From: Cristatella mucedo
Taxonomy: Eukaryota > Bryozoa > Phylactolaemata > Cristatellidae
DNA: 64,000 nt
Assembly: GCA_009760855.2 (NCBI GenBank)
Contig: WPIO01000063.1
Coordinates: 2,085,001 to 2,149,000 of the forward strand
Direction of reading: 5' to 3'
Below the pieces are notes generated by a model. That model saw only the letters and a list, made by a program, of their open reading frames with translations. It was not told the DNA's origin and ran no database searches. The position numbers and the translations under genes are program-made. Below, piece by piece: positions 1 to 11,240 of the stretch. How positions within the stretch are numbered: the first letter of the stretch is position 1; each line of letters begins with the position of its first letter.

Positions 1-134
1 CGCAGCCGCCGCCGGCGGCGCCGGTGCCCATGCTCTCGCTGCCAGAGCGCGGGCTCGTAGGCGAGCCGGCGCTCAGCGCGCCGCCGCCGCCGCCGCCCTG
101 CGAGTATAGGCCGCAGTACTTCTGGCTGCCGGGG
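1..134 (-). CDS. Second coding exon (partial) of low-complexity, transcription-factor-like gene
   Basis: Read on the minus strand, a pyrimidine-rich run ending in CAG (acceptor AG at 136-135) precedes an open frame from 134 to the window edge. Exon 1 of the gene ends at 2971 with two bases of a codon, and the first base here completes a Ser codon. The frame then continues with Pro-Gly-Ser-Gln-Lys-Tyr-Cys-Gly-Leu-Tyr, a six-Gly run, and a Ser/Thr/Pro-rich stretch containing SPTSPRSGSES. There are no stops. The compatible phase, the good acceptor and similar Gly/Ser-rich composition support the join, which implies an intron of about 2.8 kb. No DNA-binding domain is reached before the edge, so the protein family is unknown. 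The join is inferred from splice signals only, and GC-rich DNA gives open frames easily. Confidence 0.5.
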
Positions 135-161
135 CTGAAACGGAAAAGAAAGCTGTCGGCC

Positions 162-2671
162 TCGTCTCTTCCGCTCTCGTCGCGCGCGTCCGACGCGCGC
201 GTCCGACGCGCGCGCTAACGTTCCCGGCGCCTGCTTTCGCGAACGCGAGCGGGAAGGGGCGAGGGGGGAGGACCTCAAGCATCCTCGCCTCCACAACCCG
301 CGCCGACCGCTTAGCGGCGGCGGCCGCCGCAGCGGAGGTTTGCGGCGGCCGCTGCCGCCGCCGCAGCGGCGAGGGCAGCTGTGGCGGACAGCTGGCGTTC
401 GCCGAGTCGCGAGCCGCCGCGCTCTGGCGGCGGCGGCGCGCGAGGCGGGCCTACCGGGGACACGTGTTTAAGTGCTCAGCGCAGCAGCTGCGGCTGGACA
501 GGGCGGCACAAGAAAGCCCACCGCACAGTCCACGCGCAATATTCCAGCGAGGGGGTGAAATTAATGGCGGTGTCTGGCACGTGCACAAAGGGGCGCAGCG
601 ACGCTAACGGCCGGTCAAAGGAGCTATCCTGTGGCTCGCGCGCCGCGCGCGCGCCGGTTAATTTGATGTGTGCCACGCGCTGGCGTGTGCACATCAAGCG
701 AAAGCAGGCAACTGCCGGGCCTCTAAATGGTGCCGCTGCACTACCGTTCGTCATGCCCGGAATGGAACAAAGACGCGCCGGCGCTGCCGGCGGCGGCAGC
801 GGCGGCGGGCTCTTGCTCAGTCGGCGCGCGCGAGGGCTTACCGGCTGCAGACGGCCAGTCGGTCTGAGCAGCGATTGTTTATAAAACATACCCTGCCCTC
901 GCGCGAGCGAGCGCGCGCGCGCGGCGGCTCCGTTAATGCCCGGCGCAGTGCGAATAGTAGAAGCGGCGGCTGCGGCGGCGAAAGAGACAGGTGCCGCCGG
1001 CGCGAGGCGGCTGGCCGGCGGCCGCGTCCTCAGCGCCGAGCGGTGACGGCGCGGCGACGGCGCGGCTCGGCTGCCGCTGCTGCCGCGCGGGGGACGCTGC
1101 GCTTGCTAGGAATGCGTCCGTTCTGCCGCTGGAAGAAGCGAAGCCGGCCGATGGCGTCTCGTAGAGAGTGGCTAGTCGACCAGACCAGGCGGAAGTGCAG
1201 AGAGCGCCTAGCTGAGCGGGCGGAAGCGTAGAGAGCGCCTAGCTGAGCGGGCGGAAGCGTAGAGAGCGCCTAGCTGAGCGGGCGGAAGCGCAAACTGAGC
1301 GGAAGCTCGCGCGGTTGGCGTTCGGAATGAGTACGGCGGAAGCATTAGCTGCACTGATCAGTCAACAGCGCGCGGGGTGATGCATGAACCGGGCGGACGT
1401 TGCTATGTCTCACCCGTTTAGTCAGTTTTTGCTTTCCTACGCCAGCCGTTTATTTAATCGCACCGTAGCTTCGCGTTAAAGATTTATTTTAAACAAAACA
1501 CGCCCTGTCTAACACACTCACACCTTTCCTTGGCTATCGCCTGTTCGTCATCAATTTGTATCGTCTCTCTCTCCTCCGTTTCTCTCGTCGTCCGTCTATC
1601 AACGTATGTAATTTCATATCTGCCGGCTACTATGCAAAGCCACGAGGGCTAAGCGGATGTCGCGCTGGAGAAAACTCTCCAGCAAGAACTCAAAAGGCCC
1701 AAGCGGCTTTCGGTCTCCAAGTCTCCCTCTCGCTAGCTGATCAAGGGAGGCTGCTGTAGTATCCCCCCGGGTCTTGGCGTTAGTCGCAGTGGCGGTTTGC
1801 GATAAGCGGTAAGCGGTAGCTCGGAGAGCTCGGAGAGCGTTGGCGCTTGACCGATGGATGCGGCGAGCAGCGCGCTCGTAGCGGCGACCGGAAACATGAC
1901 CGGGCGCCCGCCGCAGTGAGAGGTAAGCGGTGGGCAGCTCAAGAAACCTGTTCTCGCTTTGCGAAAGACAAAGGTACGCACGGGGACACACTGACTGACT
2001 GACTGACTGACGCGGCTTTCACCAACAACTGCAGCCGCGCGAGGTTGACACCGAAGTTCCGAGCTTCGGCCGAATTTTACACGCAGAGCCGCCGCCGCCG
2101 CCGCCGCCGCCGCCGCCTCGCTCCACCGGACGCTGAACGCGCAGCCAATTGGTCGACGCTTTCCGCCGCAGCGACGCTGCTTCTTCTTCTTCTTCTTCGC
2201 GCAGGCTCCCCATTTCGTCTCCGCCAGTTGTTCGCGGTCATCCTTCCAGTGACGCCGCCGCCGCTGGGCACTTTTCCTTCACTCTCTTCCACTCACGCTC
2301 TTAAATCTTGCTCTGCTTCCGCCTACAATGCCTAAATATGCGGATCTCTCTCTGGCTCTCCCCCCTGGCTCTCCCCCTGTCTCCGTCGCCCCCTGTCTCT
2401 GTCGCCCCCTGTCTCTGTCACCCTCTCTCTCTCTCTCTCTCTGTCTGAGGTCTCTCTCTGTCTGTCTGTGCCTGTGCTCTCTTTCGCTGTGCTTCTTTCC
2501 TATGCAGCATCCATGCGACGAGCCGCCGCCGCCGCCCGTGATTTCGGCTCAAGGTTAGCTCCGCTGTTCTGCCGCGCGTCCGCTCTCCCTTAAGCATCCG
2601 CCCACTCGTCTCATTTCTCTCCGCGACTCCGTTCCGAGAGCGCTCTCTGCTCCGCCTCGCTCGCCGCTGCG
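162..2671. other. CpG-rich intronic DNA with short repeats
   Basis: This is most of the inferred intron between the two exons of the low-complexity gene. It is CpG-rich with GCC/GGC runs (a CCG run at about 2088-2116) and a degenerate CT-rich stretch at about 2340-2500. A three-unit 31-bp tandem repeat lies at 1199-1290. A TTTATAAAA motif occurs near 880. Open frames here are compositional and I see no convincing exon. Confidence 0.5.
1199..1290. repeat. Tandem repeat, 31-bp unit, about 3 copies
   Basis: The core AGAGCGCCTAGCTGAGCGGG recurs at 1201, 1232 and 1263, a constant 31-bp spacing, and each core is followed by CGGAAGCG. The units are almost identical. The array lies inside the inferred intron of the minus-strand gene. 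Confidence 0.9.
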
Positions 2672-2785
2672 TTATAATAACAATAATAATGACAATAATA
2701 TTATTTTACATAGCGCCACAAGAGAGCTTCGTCTCTTTCCAGGCACTTGTCATTTGCTGCAAAGGAGGCGCGGCGGAGGAGCCTT
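2672..2785 (-). mobile_element. LINE-A 3' tail fragment
   Basis: The stretch has AAT-type repeats followed by TAGCGCC, AGAG, CTTCGTCTCTTTCCAGGC and TTTGCTGCAAAGG. This is the reverse complement of the 3' end of the LINE-A element best seen at 27.9 kb. It is a heavily 5'-truncated insertion into the intron of the low-complexity gene, and it differs from the other tails by several substitutions. Confidence 0.75.
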
Positions 2786-2970
2786 GCCGCTCTCGATTCG
2801 CTAATTCTACGACGACGAGGCCGCGCCGCCGCCGCCGTCGCAAATTGGCCGCCGGCGCGCCGATTGCTGCTACACCCGCCGGCATGCACGCTCCGCCGAC
2901 CGCGCGAGTGCCGACGCTGCGTGCCGCCATGCCGCCGCCGCCACCGCAAAACCGCCTCGGCGCCGCTTAC

Positions 2971-3680
2971 CTGCTCGCCGGCGACTGCTCGAACTGGGGC
3001 GAAGGCCTGGCGGCGGCCGCCGCCGCCGCAGCCGATAGCGTCGTGCCGCCGCCACCACCACCGTCGCGGTGGTGGTGGTATACTCCACTCTCGTTGCTCG
3101 TGTCGTAATAGTCCGCCCGCGGATCGCCGGCGCCGGCGCCGTAGTGGTAGCCTCCGTGGTGCTGCGCGGCTGCCGCGGCGGCAGCAGCCGCCGCCGCCGC
3201 ATAGTAGCCGGCGTGCTCATCGGCATAGCCGGCCGCCGACTCGTAGTTCTCGCGCGAGTCGTAGTACAGGAACCCGCTCTGGTAATGGCCGTAGTCCGCG
3301 CCGGCGGCGGCGGCGGCGCCCTTTTCCGCGGCCGTCGCCGCGTAGCCCTGGCCGTAGGGAAACTGGGGAGCATGCTGCTGCTGCTGCTGCTGCTGCTGTG
3401 GCAGCGGTGGCGGCGGCGGCAGAGCTACCATGTCGTAGTGATCGCGAGCTTCCTTTCGGGCCGCCGCCGCTGCCGCCGACGAGTACACCATGTCCTCCAG
3501 GGCGGCGTGCTGCGGCGGCGGCGGCTGCGGTGGCGGCGGCTGCGTCTGGCCGTAGTGCGAGAACTCCCAGTCGCGGTAGGCGGCGGCGTGAGGCGCGTAA
3601 CTGTTCGTCGAGTACGAGTCGAACGGCGCGCCGAAACCGCCGCCGCCGCCGCGTCCGTAGGGCTCTACTTCTGACACCAT
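2971..3680 (-). CDS. First coding exon of a low-complexity, transcription-factor-like protein
   Basis: The exon encodes 236 codons plus two bases. It starts MVSEVEPYGRGGGGGFG, followed by a Tyr/Ser/Asn segment with YRDWEFSHYGQTQ. Then come Pro/Gln tracts, an eight-Gln run, several poly-Ala runs, Tyr-rich motifs such as SGFLYYDSRENYE, a HHGGYHYG segment, a poly-Gly run and a Ser/Pro end. It stops at a clean GTAAGC donor (2970-2965). The ATG at 3680 is the first ATG after the TATA-like box at 3868-3878 and has a strong context (AACATGG). The open frame extends upstream to 3779, but its first codon there is GTG, so 3680 is the supported start. Alternating Ala/Gln/Gly/Pro/Tyr tracts are typical of activation or repression regions of animal developmental regulators. 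I do not recognise the family, and no domain is visible. A TTTCTTACAG sequence just upstream (AG at 3688-3687) could be an alternative 5'-UTR acceptor. Confidence 0.7.
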
Positions 3681-3867
3681 GTTCAGCTGTAAGAAAGGGC
3701 GGCAGCCGGTCCGCTCAGCAGAGGCCGGAATGGCGGCACCCACCAGCGAGCAGGGAAATGCGGGAGGTGGGCAGTGCACAATGCTGACGTTAATAAGTAA
3801 TTACGACCCCAAGCTCCACAATGAACGGAGCGCGCTATTTAGAGCCTATCAGTCAAACTTGAGGCTG

Positions 3868-3878
3868 CTATTTTATAG
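3868..3878 (-). promoter_or_regulatory. TATA-like box of the low-complexity gene
   Basis: The minus strand reads CTATAAAATAG here, a consensus TATAAAA element in otherwise GC-rich DNA. It lies about 190 bases upstream of the start codon at 3680, and no ATG occurs in between. Transcription would be expected to start roughly 25-30 bases downstream, around 3840-3850. This is a motif match with sensible spacing and not a demonstrated promoter. Confidence 0.45.
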
Positions 3879-5060
3879 CTTCGTTGCAAGTACACCTCAT
3901 TAAAGTAACGTCCAACGCACAAACGGGGCGGTGGCAGCAGCAGCGCGCGCGCGGCGAAGCGCGTGCGCGCGCTGCCGCCGACGACGGTCGGCTTCGCTGC
4001 GCCGCCGCCGCCGCCGACTTTCAAGTCGGGCAGCTGGCTAATTTGACGCCGCCGACGCCGACCGGCAACGGCTGCCCAGGGCGTGTCTCGCAATAGCGGC
4101 GAGCGAGCGCTGAGCGGGCGGCGGCGGTGACGGCGAGCGAGCGCTGAGCGGGCGGCACGCGTTGGGCGTCGGTCATGCGGCGTCCGCCGCCGCTTGGCGC
4201 GAGACTAATTCTCAGTAACGGCCGGCCGCCTGCTGCGCTGCCTGCGCGGCCGCCCCTCCCGAGGCCGCAGCGCAGAAGGCGGGACCGCTGCTCCGCGGCG
4301 GCGGCCACTGCTCTACGGGCGCTGCAGGCATTCCAAAGCCGCCATTTGCCTCGCTAGGAAGCGCTGTGTAGGATTTGAGGCATTGCGGCATCGACGTCGT
4401 AGCTTAAGTGCAGGACTGGCTATTTGTGCGAAACTCATCAATCGCGACCGACTCGTCTAGCCCCTCGTTTAAACGTCGCTAGAGGGCGCACGCTCGCTTG
4501 CTTTCGGCATCGCCTGCCTCGGCAGTCCTCGATCGGAAGGCGTTGGCGCCCGCGGTCTCTCAACTGGTCTGCTGCAGTGAGAATTCCCGACCAATCCAGT
4601 CTTCGTCCGGTGCAAGAGCGCGCAAATCGAGCGGCTCGGCTGCTCGAGCTTCCGGCTCCCGGCTCGCGTGGCGCTGCTGCTGTGCGAACTGCGAAAGCCA
4701 CCTGCTGTGCGTACTGCGAACCGCGATCGCCCTGCGTCGCGATCGCGACGCGTCGTTATGACGCGCGGCCAAGTCAGCAGCCCCCTGGGTGCCGAGCGCC
4801 AAAAGGAGGCAGCGCGGCGGCCCGGAGGCAGCGGCTCGCGAGCTTGGCCCGGCCAACCCGCTCGTTCTCCTTCAGCCCCAAGCTCGTCGAGCGAGTCACG
4901 CGCCCCGGGCTCGACCTAAGACAAGACGCGAGTGCCCCGGGAAGTAGGAAGTACTGCGTAAGGTCGGTAGAAGTTCAGGGAGAAAGTACTTCGGAAGGTA
5001 GGAAAAGTACTTCACGCGAAAGAACGTCCTCCGGTGCCGGAAAGAAGTTCTCCGGTGAGG

Positions 5061-5063
<3 letters not shown>

Positions 5064-5122
<59 letters not shown>
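5064..5122. repeat. (CT)n microsatellite
   Basis: The tract is an almost pure CT run with one GT interruption. It produces a spurious Ser/Leu open frame. Confidence 0.95.
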
Positions 5123-5295
5123 GGTCTCCCGCCTAGCTCCTCTCTATCTCTCTATGCTTGTACTGGGTGCAAGTAAGTACAGTCTGTATGCATCTACCAA
5201 TAGATTTATCAATGTACTCATCGATCATCTATCTACCTTTCCATCGCTTGTCTGTCACCTCAAAGCATCAGCTCTCTCATCTCACCGTCTTCAAT

Positions 5296-5301
<6 letters not shown>

Positions 5302-5378
<77 letters not shown>

Positions 5379-5420
5379 TCTCTCTCTTCCTCTCTCTCTC
5401 TCTCTTCCTCTCTCTCTCGT
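5302..5420. repeat. (CT)n microsatellite
   Basis: About 120 bases of CT repeat, with CC and TT interruptions towards the right end. Confidence 0.95.
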
Positions 5421-5654
5421 AGTCATTCCCATTGACTTTCACTGCTTTCCCTACCTACCTCCTTCCTCTTCTCTCCTTGCTAACTTCTCTGCAAATCCCT
5501 CGCACCTGCTGCCCTCGCACCTGCCAGGGCTCGCACGCAGTCCTTAAAGCGCTGCTCCCGTTCGCCTTTAAAGCCTCGCTCCTCCCTCACTGCGCCCTGC
5601 CCTTATGCGCGTCCGACCCTCATCTCTCTTGAGCGGCCAGCTCGGAAGCCGCCG

Positions 5655-5656
<2 letters not shown>

Positions 5657-5710
<54 letters not shown>
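5657..5710. repeat. (CT)n microsatellite
   Basis: A pure CT run of about 50 bases. Confidence 0.95.
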
Positions 5711-5711
<1 letters not shown>

Positions 5712-5942
5712 TCCCCATTCGCTAAGCGCTCGCATTTTCCGCATCGCGTTACGTCACCCTCTCATCGTGGCCGCCCGTTCACCCTCCGACCCTCAGCCTT
5801 CGTATCGGTCACGCCCTCTCGGCGGTCGCCCATTTCCCCTCAACTGTACGCCGACGACGAGCGTGCACTAGCTACCGCGTGCGTGCATCGCGTACGCCTA
5901 CCCATCCGTCGCGGCGCGCATCGACTTCGACGCATGCACGCA

Positions 5943-5980
5943 CGCGCGCTCACGAGCGCGCGAGCGCTCGTGAGCGCGCG
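5943..5980. repeat. Perfect 17-bp inverted repeat with 4-nt loop
   Basis: The left arm at 5943-5959 reads CGCGCGCTCACGAGCGC and the right arm at 5964-5980 is its exact reverse complement. The loop is GCGA. The arms are not a simple CG run, because they contain the TCACGAG core. Function unknown. Confidence 0.85.
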
Positions 5981-6753
5981 GCTGCGCCCACTCACTGTTA
6001 CGCCGAGACGCACGCCGGCACGCTCGCGGACGCGTTCGCGCTCGCTCGCGCGGGCAGAAAAGCGGCACGAGCCGCTGCTGTCCTATGTGCTCGTGTACTG
6101 TCGCTCTGAGCATAACCAAGAGTCCCGTCTCTTTCCCCGCAATATCCCTGATTTGCGCGCGGCGCGGCCTCGCTCGATCTGCCGAAAGCAGCCGAAAGCG
6201 TGCGCGAGCGTCGGAGCGCCTTCCGCTCGATTCCGCACGCGCGTCGGCGTATCCGGCGTAGCCGCACCGGAACGGCCGGCGAGGCGTCGCGCGATGGTGG
6301 CCGGCGCTGCGCGTTGCTTACCGACTGCTGCTGCTGCTGCCGCTGGAAGCAATGCGCCTGGCAACTGTCGGCGGCCGCCGCCGCTGCTGCCGCTGCGGGG
6401 TAGCGAGCTCCGACGGAGGCGATGGCGGCCGGCGCCTGCTTCGGGCGCTCCGACACTTGACGACTGACGTTAGCAGACGACCAGCCTGCTAAATTGCAAG
6501 GCGTCTCTTTTCGATCACGTGTCTCAGCGACGCGCCCGCGACGCCTCCTGCTCCCGGGGGGGGGGAGGGAAAAGCGATACTAAAGCGCTTATAAACAAAG
6601 TGCTGCACGTGGAAATGATAAAAAGAAGAGTCCTAATGGATGCACTCCTAGAAACCGCTCTAAATAAAACCGCATGTGGATGGCACACTTGGATAATTAC
6701 AAATCCAAACAGGAACCACTGAGCATTCGAGCACGGAGCGGCCGCCGGATCCG

Positions 6754-6756
<3 letters not shown>

Positions 6757-6809
<53 letters not shown>
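6757..6809. repeat. (CT)n microsatellite
   Basis: A pure CT run of about 52 bases in GC-rich DNA. Confidence 0.95.
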
Positions 6810-7268
6810 AGCTTCTTTGGCGAGGCGCAGCGTCCCACGAAACCCGCTTTGCAGCGCGGTAGTTGCGGTTCCGTCGGAAACCGCTCTCGCTTCCGCCGGA
6901 AGCCGTCGGAAGCGAGCTACCCGGCTCTGTGCCGACGCTCCTACTTGGAGCTCGCGCGCGCGCGCGAGCGACGGGGGCGGGGCGTCAGCACAACGCTCAC
7001 TCGCGCACCCACCCACGCTCGCGCCAATGCTGTAAAGGCGCGGGCGCGTCCTCGCGGGCACCCGCCGGTCCAGCAGCGCCGGGCTGCCGGACGCGAGGAC
7101 GGCAGATCGCGACAGCGGTAAGCGTGCGCCGCGCCGGCCGCGGCAGCCGGCGGCGGCGGCCGCGCGTCAATTAGCCAGTGGACAGATCCTTTGTCTATCC
7201 CGCTCGAAGTTGGCAGTTCATCGGGCAGTATTAGTTTCGCCGTATACGAAAGTGCCTTTTGTTTACCC

Positions 7269-7299
7269 GAGTAGAGCGCTCGCGCGAAGCGCTCTACTC
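7269..7299. repeat. Perfect 12-bp inverted repeat
   Basis: Arms GAGTAGAGCGCT (7269-7280) and AGCGCTCTACTC (7288-7299) flank a 7-nt CG-rich loop. Confidence 0.8.
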
Positions 7300-10200
7300 G
7301 CCGCTGTCGGGAGGCCGCCGCCGTGCCCGCACGAGCAGGTAGCCAGCGGCGAGATGCCGCCGCCGCCGCCTTACTGCCGCCGAGCCTCGCTGCAGCTCCG
7401 CCGCAGGCAACGCACTGCCGAGCCGGGCGAGCGTGGCTTCGGCGGAGGAGCGGGAGCTAGCGACGCGAGCAGGCGCGCGGACGCAGCGTGACACCGCCGG
7501 CAACCCGGCGCGACGCAGCGCGACACACTCTGCGCTGTAAGCCGCGCGCGCGCGCGCGCCAATGGAAGCCCCGGGTACCTGCCACCGGTACGGTTGGCCG
7601 TTTTAATTGCGCTCCAGGGAAATGACAGAGCAGCCGACGGGAGACGTCGCAGCTTATCGCATCGACGGCAACTTTACCCAGCGGCCGGCGGTTTATAAAG
7701 GCTTTTAATTGCTTTAAGCCACAGGTAAAGAGTCCAATTAATTTCGTTATTGGAGCGCACCCAGCGGTCCTGCGAAGCGGCGAGCAGCCGGCGGAGATTT
7801 CGTAATATAAATAAAGTAGCGCAGGCAATTTTCCGCTCTCAGCAAGCGGCGCAGGAGATTCGGTGGCGAGTCCGCCGCGTCCGTCCGCCGCGCGTCAGTC
7901 CGCTGGGAGGGCGGGAGGCGGCCTCGCGAATGCGATTCCCGGCGTTCGGGTTAGCTTGCCTGCAAACATCAGTGGGGGGGGGGAGGGCCGCTGGCGACGG
8001 CGGCAGGAATTGGAGGCCGAAAGCACCGCATTCAAGTGCGAGCCGTCCATCTTTAAGCCGCGCCGCGCCAGGGCGGCGGCCTGCAACCGGCGCGGCGCCT
8101 CGCCGACTGCCGGGGACGTGCGGCGCGGGCCGGCGCCGCGGCGACGAATGGCTTCGAGTGACGCGAGGCGGCCGCCACGCGAGCAGCCGCTCTCTTCGTA
8201 CGATTTGAATCGACGCGCGGCGCCAAGAAGACAATAAGGAGGAGCAGCACAGCAAGCGTCCCCGCCGCCCGACCGCTGCGCCTCGCTGCGGCGTGCGCGG
8301 CGGCGCAGAGGGAGGCAGGCAGGTAGGCCCTCGTCAGCGGTGCGCGAAGCTGCTGCTGCGCGCGCGCCGCCGCGCGCGCGGTCGCTCGCATGCCGAGCCG
8401 GCGCGCGCGCTACCTTGGGGTTCGCCGCCGTTCTGCGAGTGCGTCTCCGGTGAAAGGCACGCGTAGGTGCTGATTCTTCCGTCCAGATTTTCCACCCGCG
8501 TCCGCCAACTTGCTTTCGCTGTAGAAAAGCGCTAAATGAATGCGCACGGGCGAATCCGCTGAGGCGACTCAGGAGTCCGAGGGGGCGGAGCGGACGCAAT
8601 GCCCCGGCGCAAGTAAGCTGGCGCTCGATTGGTCGGAAACGTCGCGCGCGGGCTTTACCGCGGCCGTTTCGCTCGGTTAACCGGTCCCTACCCCGCAGGC
8701 TACTAAGTGCGCGGTGGGCGCCCGGGGTCGAGAGATCCCTATGCGGCCGCTCGCTCAGCTGCGCGCGGACGCTGAGCCGCTCTGCGGCGCGCCGTCTTGT
8801 ATCGGCTGCAAGCGCTGACATCCAGAGCTACGGCGGGCCACATCGGCCGGCGTACCGCGGTTCAGTCTCAGCCGCAGCGCTGAGGAGGCTTCCACTTTTT
8901 GAGGCCAAACGTCCGCGAGAGCGGAATAGCTCCGACGGAACATCGGCTCCCTCTAGACGAGCGAGCAGGCTTCCGGACGGCGCGCGCCTCCGGATAGCGG
9001 CGCGCGCCGAAGGAACCGGAAGCTCCCGCAAGAGCTTCTGCTGCGGCGGCCGCGCGCGCGTCGAGCTATTCTGCGGCTGAAGCATAAAACGCGGTATCTC
9101 TTTGATGTCCGCATAAGGTCATGAAAGCGGCGAGCCGCATTTACTTTAGTTCCAGAGAATCACGGCCTACATGTGGTATATAAAACCAGATGAACTCGGC
9201 TTCGGCGAAAGCTTAATGACGCCGATCAATCTTCCCGCCACAGGCCGCTATGGAGGCGCGGATTGTCTCTGGGCGCGCTACCGCCGCGGCAACGCGAGCT
9301 GCCGTCGTTTCAAGCTGCCGAAGGGGCGGCAAAAAGGCGCTAGGCGTCGCGTCGAGCGGCGATGGGCGATTAACTCTGTACCGCCGATCTAATTCAGGGC
9401 ACGCTGCCGCCGATTTCGGTCGACTCGTTCCGGGCTGCCGTCTTCGCTTCGCCCGCGTGCGCCCGCGTGCGCCCCTTCTGAGCGCGCAGTGGCGCACGCG
9501 CCCGACATATGGCATAACGATACTGACCCGTCGGAGGGAGCTCTCGTCGGGAAACGACGCGCTTCTGCAGATGCGCGAGCGCGCAATAACGATGCGTGAT
9601 GAGTCGTTTAATGACTGATGAACGAGATAGCACGCCGCCGCCGCCGCCGCCTCGGCTGACTCGGCGCGGCGCTGATGCCACCGGCGCACCGGCGCTCGTG
9701 CCAGCAGCAGCGGCGGTAGAATCTCCTAGAATAGTTCGACCGGCGGAGGCGTGTTTCGGAAAGGGGGGGGGGTGCCGCGGTAGAACTCGCGGGATCGGCG
9801 GGACGCCCGCGAGCGGTGCGCAGCTGCTGCTGCGTGCGGACGCTCGCGATGCGGCAGCGGCGACGGCCAGAGGCTCGCCGCGTGCTAGCGGCCAAGAAAA
9901 GGCAGGCTCACGAAAAAATCTAGCCCGCTAGGTGTAGCTAGTTTTCGCCTAGGTGTCACTTCGCAATGCCAAGGTGCATCGTCGCCCCAGTCGACGGCGT
10001 GACCGTCGACCGGCGAATCGTCAAAGCTGCCGTAGCAGCGCGCCTCTGTCTCGGCGGCGGCGGCGTTGGCTTGAGCTCGCCGCCGCGGCTGCTCTCTCCG
10101 CCAGGTGCCGCCACCGCGTGAGGCGCCGGCGGCAGCGGCGGCGACGGACCGGTCGCTGCCGTCGCTCGCGACGGCTGCCTCGCGGCCGCCGAGATCTTGC

Positions 10201-10395
10201 CGGGACAGATACGTATTAGCATATTGCGTCAACGTCGGCCGCACTGCCGCGCCTCGGGCTGCCGGAGCTGCCGCTCATAGCTGGTTCGCGGTCTCGGACG
10301 AGTAATCGAGGCTGACAAGAGAATGAAGGAACGACACGGCTAGCGAACCTCTTGTTTAGGCGACAGGCGGCGTCGGGCGCAGAGCCGGGGCGGAG

Positions 10396-10435
10396 CAGAG
10401 CTTCCGGTGCGAGCAGCCAGCCACCGGAAGCTCTG
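10396..10435. repeat. Perfect 14-bp inverted repeat
   Basis: Arms CAGAGCTTCCGGTG (10396-10409) and CACCGGAAGCTCTG (10422-10435) flank a 12-nt loop. The arms are of mixed composition, so a chance match is unlikely. Confidence 0.85.
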
Positions 10436-11039
10436 CGCCGCCGATGACGCTGCTTGGATTCGCGGCAACCGCCACCCCCTCTCACGCCGAAACCCCCGAA
10501 GGATGCGACGCGTTGTCGCAACCGCAAAGATGTCGCTGGAAAAGCTGCCCGTTCAGTCTATGCTGGCCAAGCGTCTTCTTACGACGACGAGCCGCCATTC
10601 AGCCGGCATTCAACACTGTAGACGCGGCGGCAGCGGCGACGGCGGCGACTGGGCGGCACTCAATCTGCCTCGCTTTCGCTCGCCTTCCGCCCGAGGCACG
10701 CTGAGTGAGCGAGAGCCGTTAATCTTGATCGCGACGCGTAGGCGCGCGCGCGCGCTTCGTCTGCTGCCACAAGCTGCAGCCGAAGGTACGGCCCCCTGCT
10801 CCCTACGGTGGGATGGCGAGCTGGGCGAGAGAGCCTCCTATTCCTACGCCCCGCGACCGTCACAAGTGAAGAAATTATGTCCCAATGCGACTCGATGAGC
10901 AACTGCCGAGTTCGTGTCGAGTAAACACGGCGATTATGGTCTCTAATTAGTTTCTTCGTCATTTCGGGTCTAGAGGCCGAGATGAGCCGGAAGCACTATC
11001 TACGTCAGCCTGAGAAGAAGAGCATGCATTGCGTTGCAC

Positions 11040-11105
11040 GTCCTACGATAAACTCGCAGCAGTGCTGACACTGTGTAGTGACTAGCTCTAAAGCCTGATT
11101 GAAAT
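11040..11105 (-). mobile_element. LINE-A reverse-transcriptase fragment
   Basis: On the minus strand this resembles the RT segment encoding the F-R-x-N-H-S-T-E-S-A-L-L motif found at 26520-26570. Matching stretches include TTTAGAGCTA, TCACT and GTCAGCA. It is a small, decayed, isolated fragment in the CpG-rich zone with no tail of its own. Confidence 0.6.
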
Positions 11106-11240
11106 TTACTCGCTGCGTTTGAAGTTTCGATATTATTATTGTATATATATTATATTCGACATTTGAAATATTTTGTTGACCTGCCACTACCACTGCTAAC
11201 CGCGCCTTTGTCAGGAACGGCAGCGAGGCCACTAGGCTGA

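Larger units (their letters stand above)
3900..11034. other. CpG-rich non-coding DNA upstream of the low-complexity gene
   Basis: This GC- and CpG-rich stretch has a degenerate duplication around 4085-4155 (GGCGAGCGAGCGCTGAGCGG twice), CT microsatellites and perfect inverted repeats, listed separately. Long open frames occur on several strands at once and consist of Arg/Ala/Ser/Pro-rich translation, as expected for high GC. TATA-like strings occur near 9178 and 7692. I find no exon with a recognisable domain. Confidence 0.5.

Noticed and set aside
3681-3779. Upstream start for the low-complexity gene
   Set aside because: The first codon at 3779 is GTG, not ATG. The first real ATG is at 3680.
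2747-3787. 346-codon plus-strand frame
   Set aside because: Arg/Ala/Pro-rich shadow of the minus-strand exon and its CpG-rich flanks. The minus strand has the ATG, donor and TATA context.
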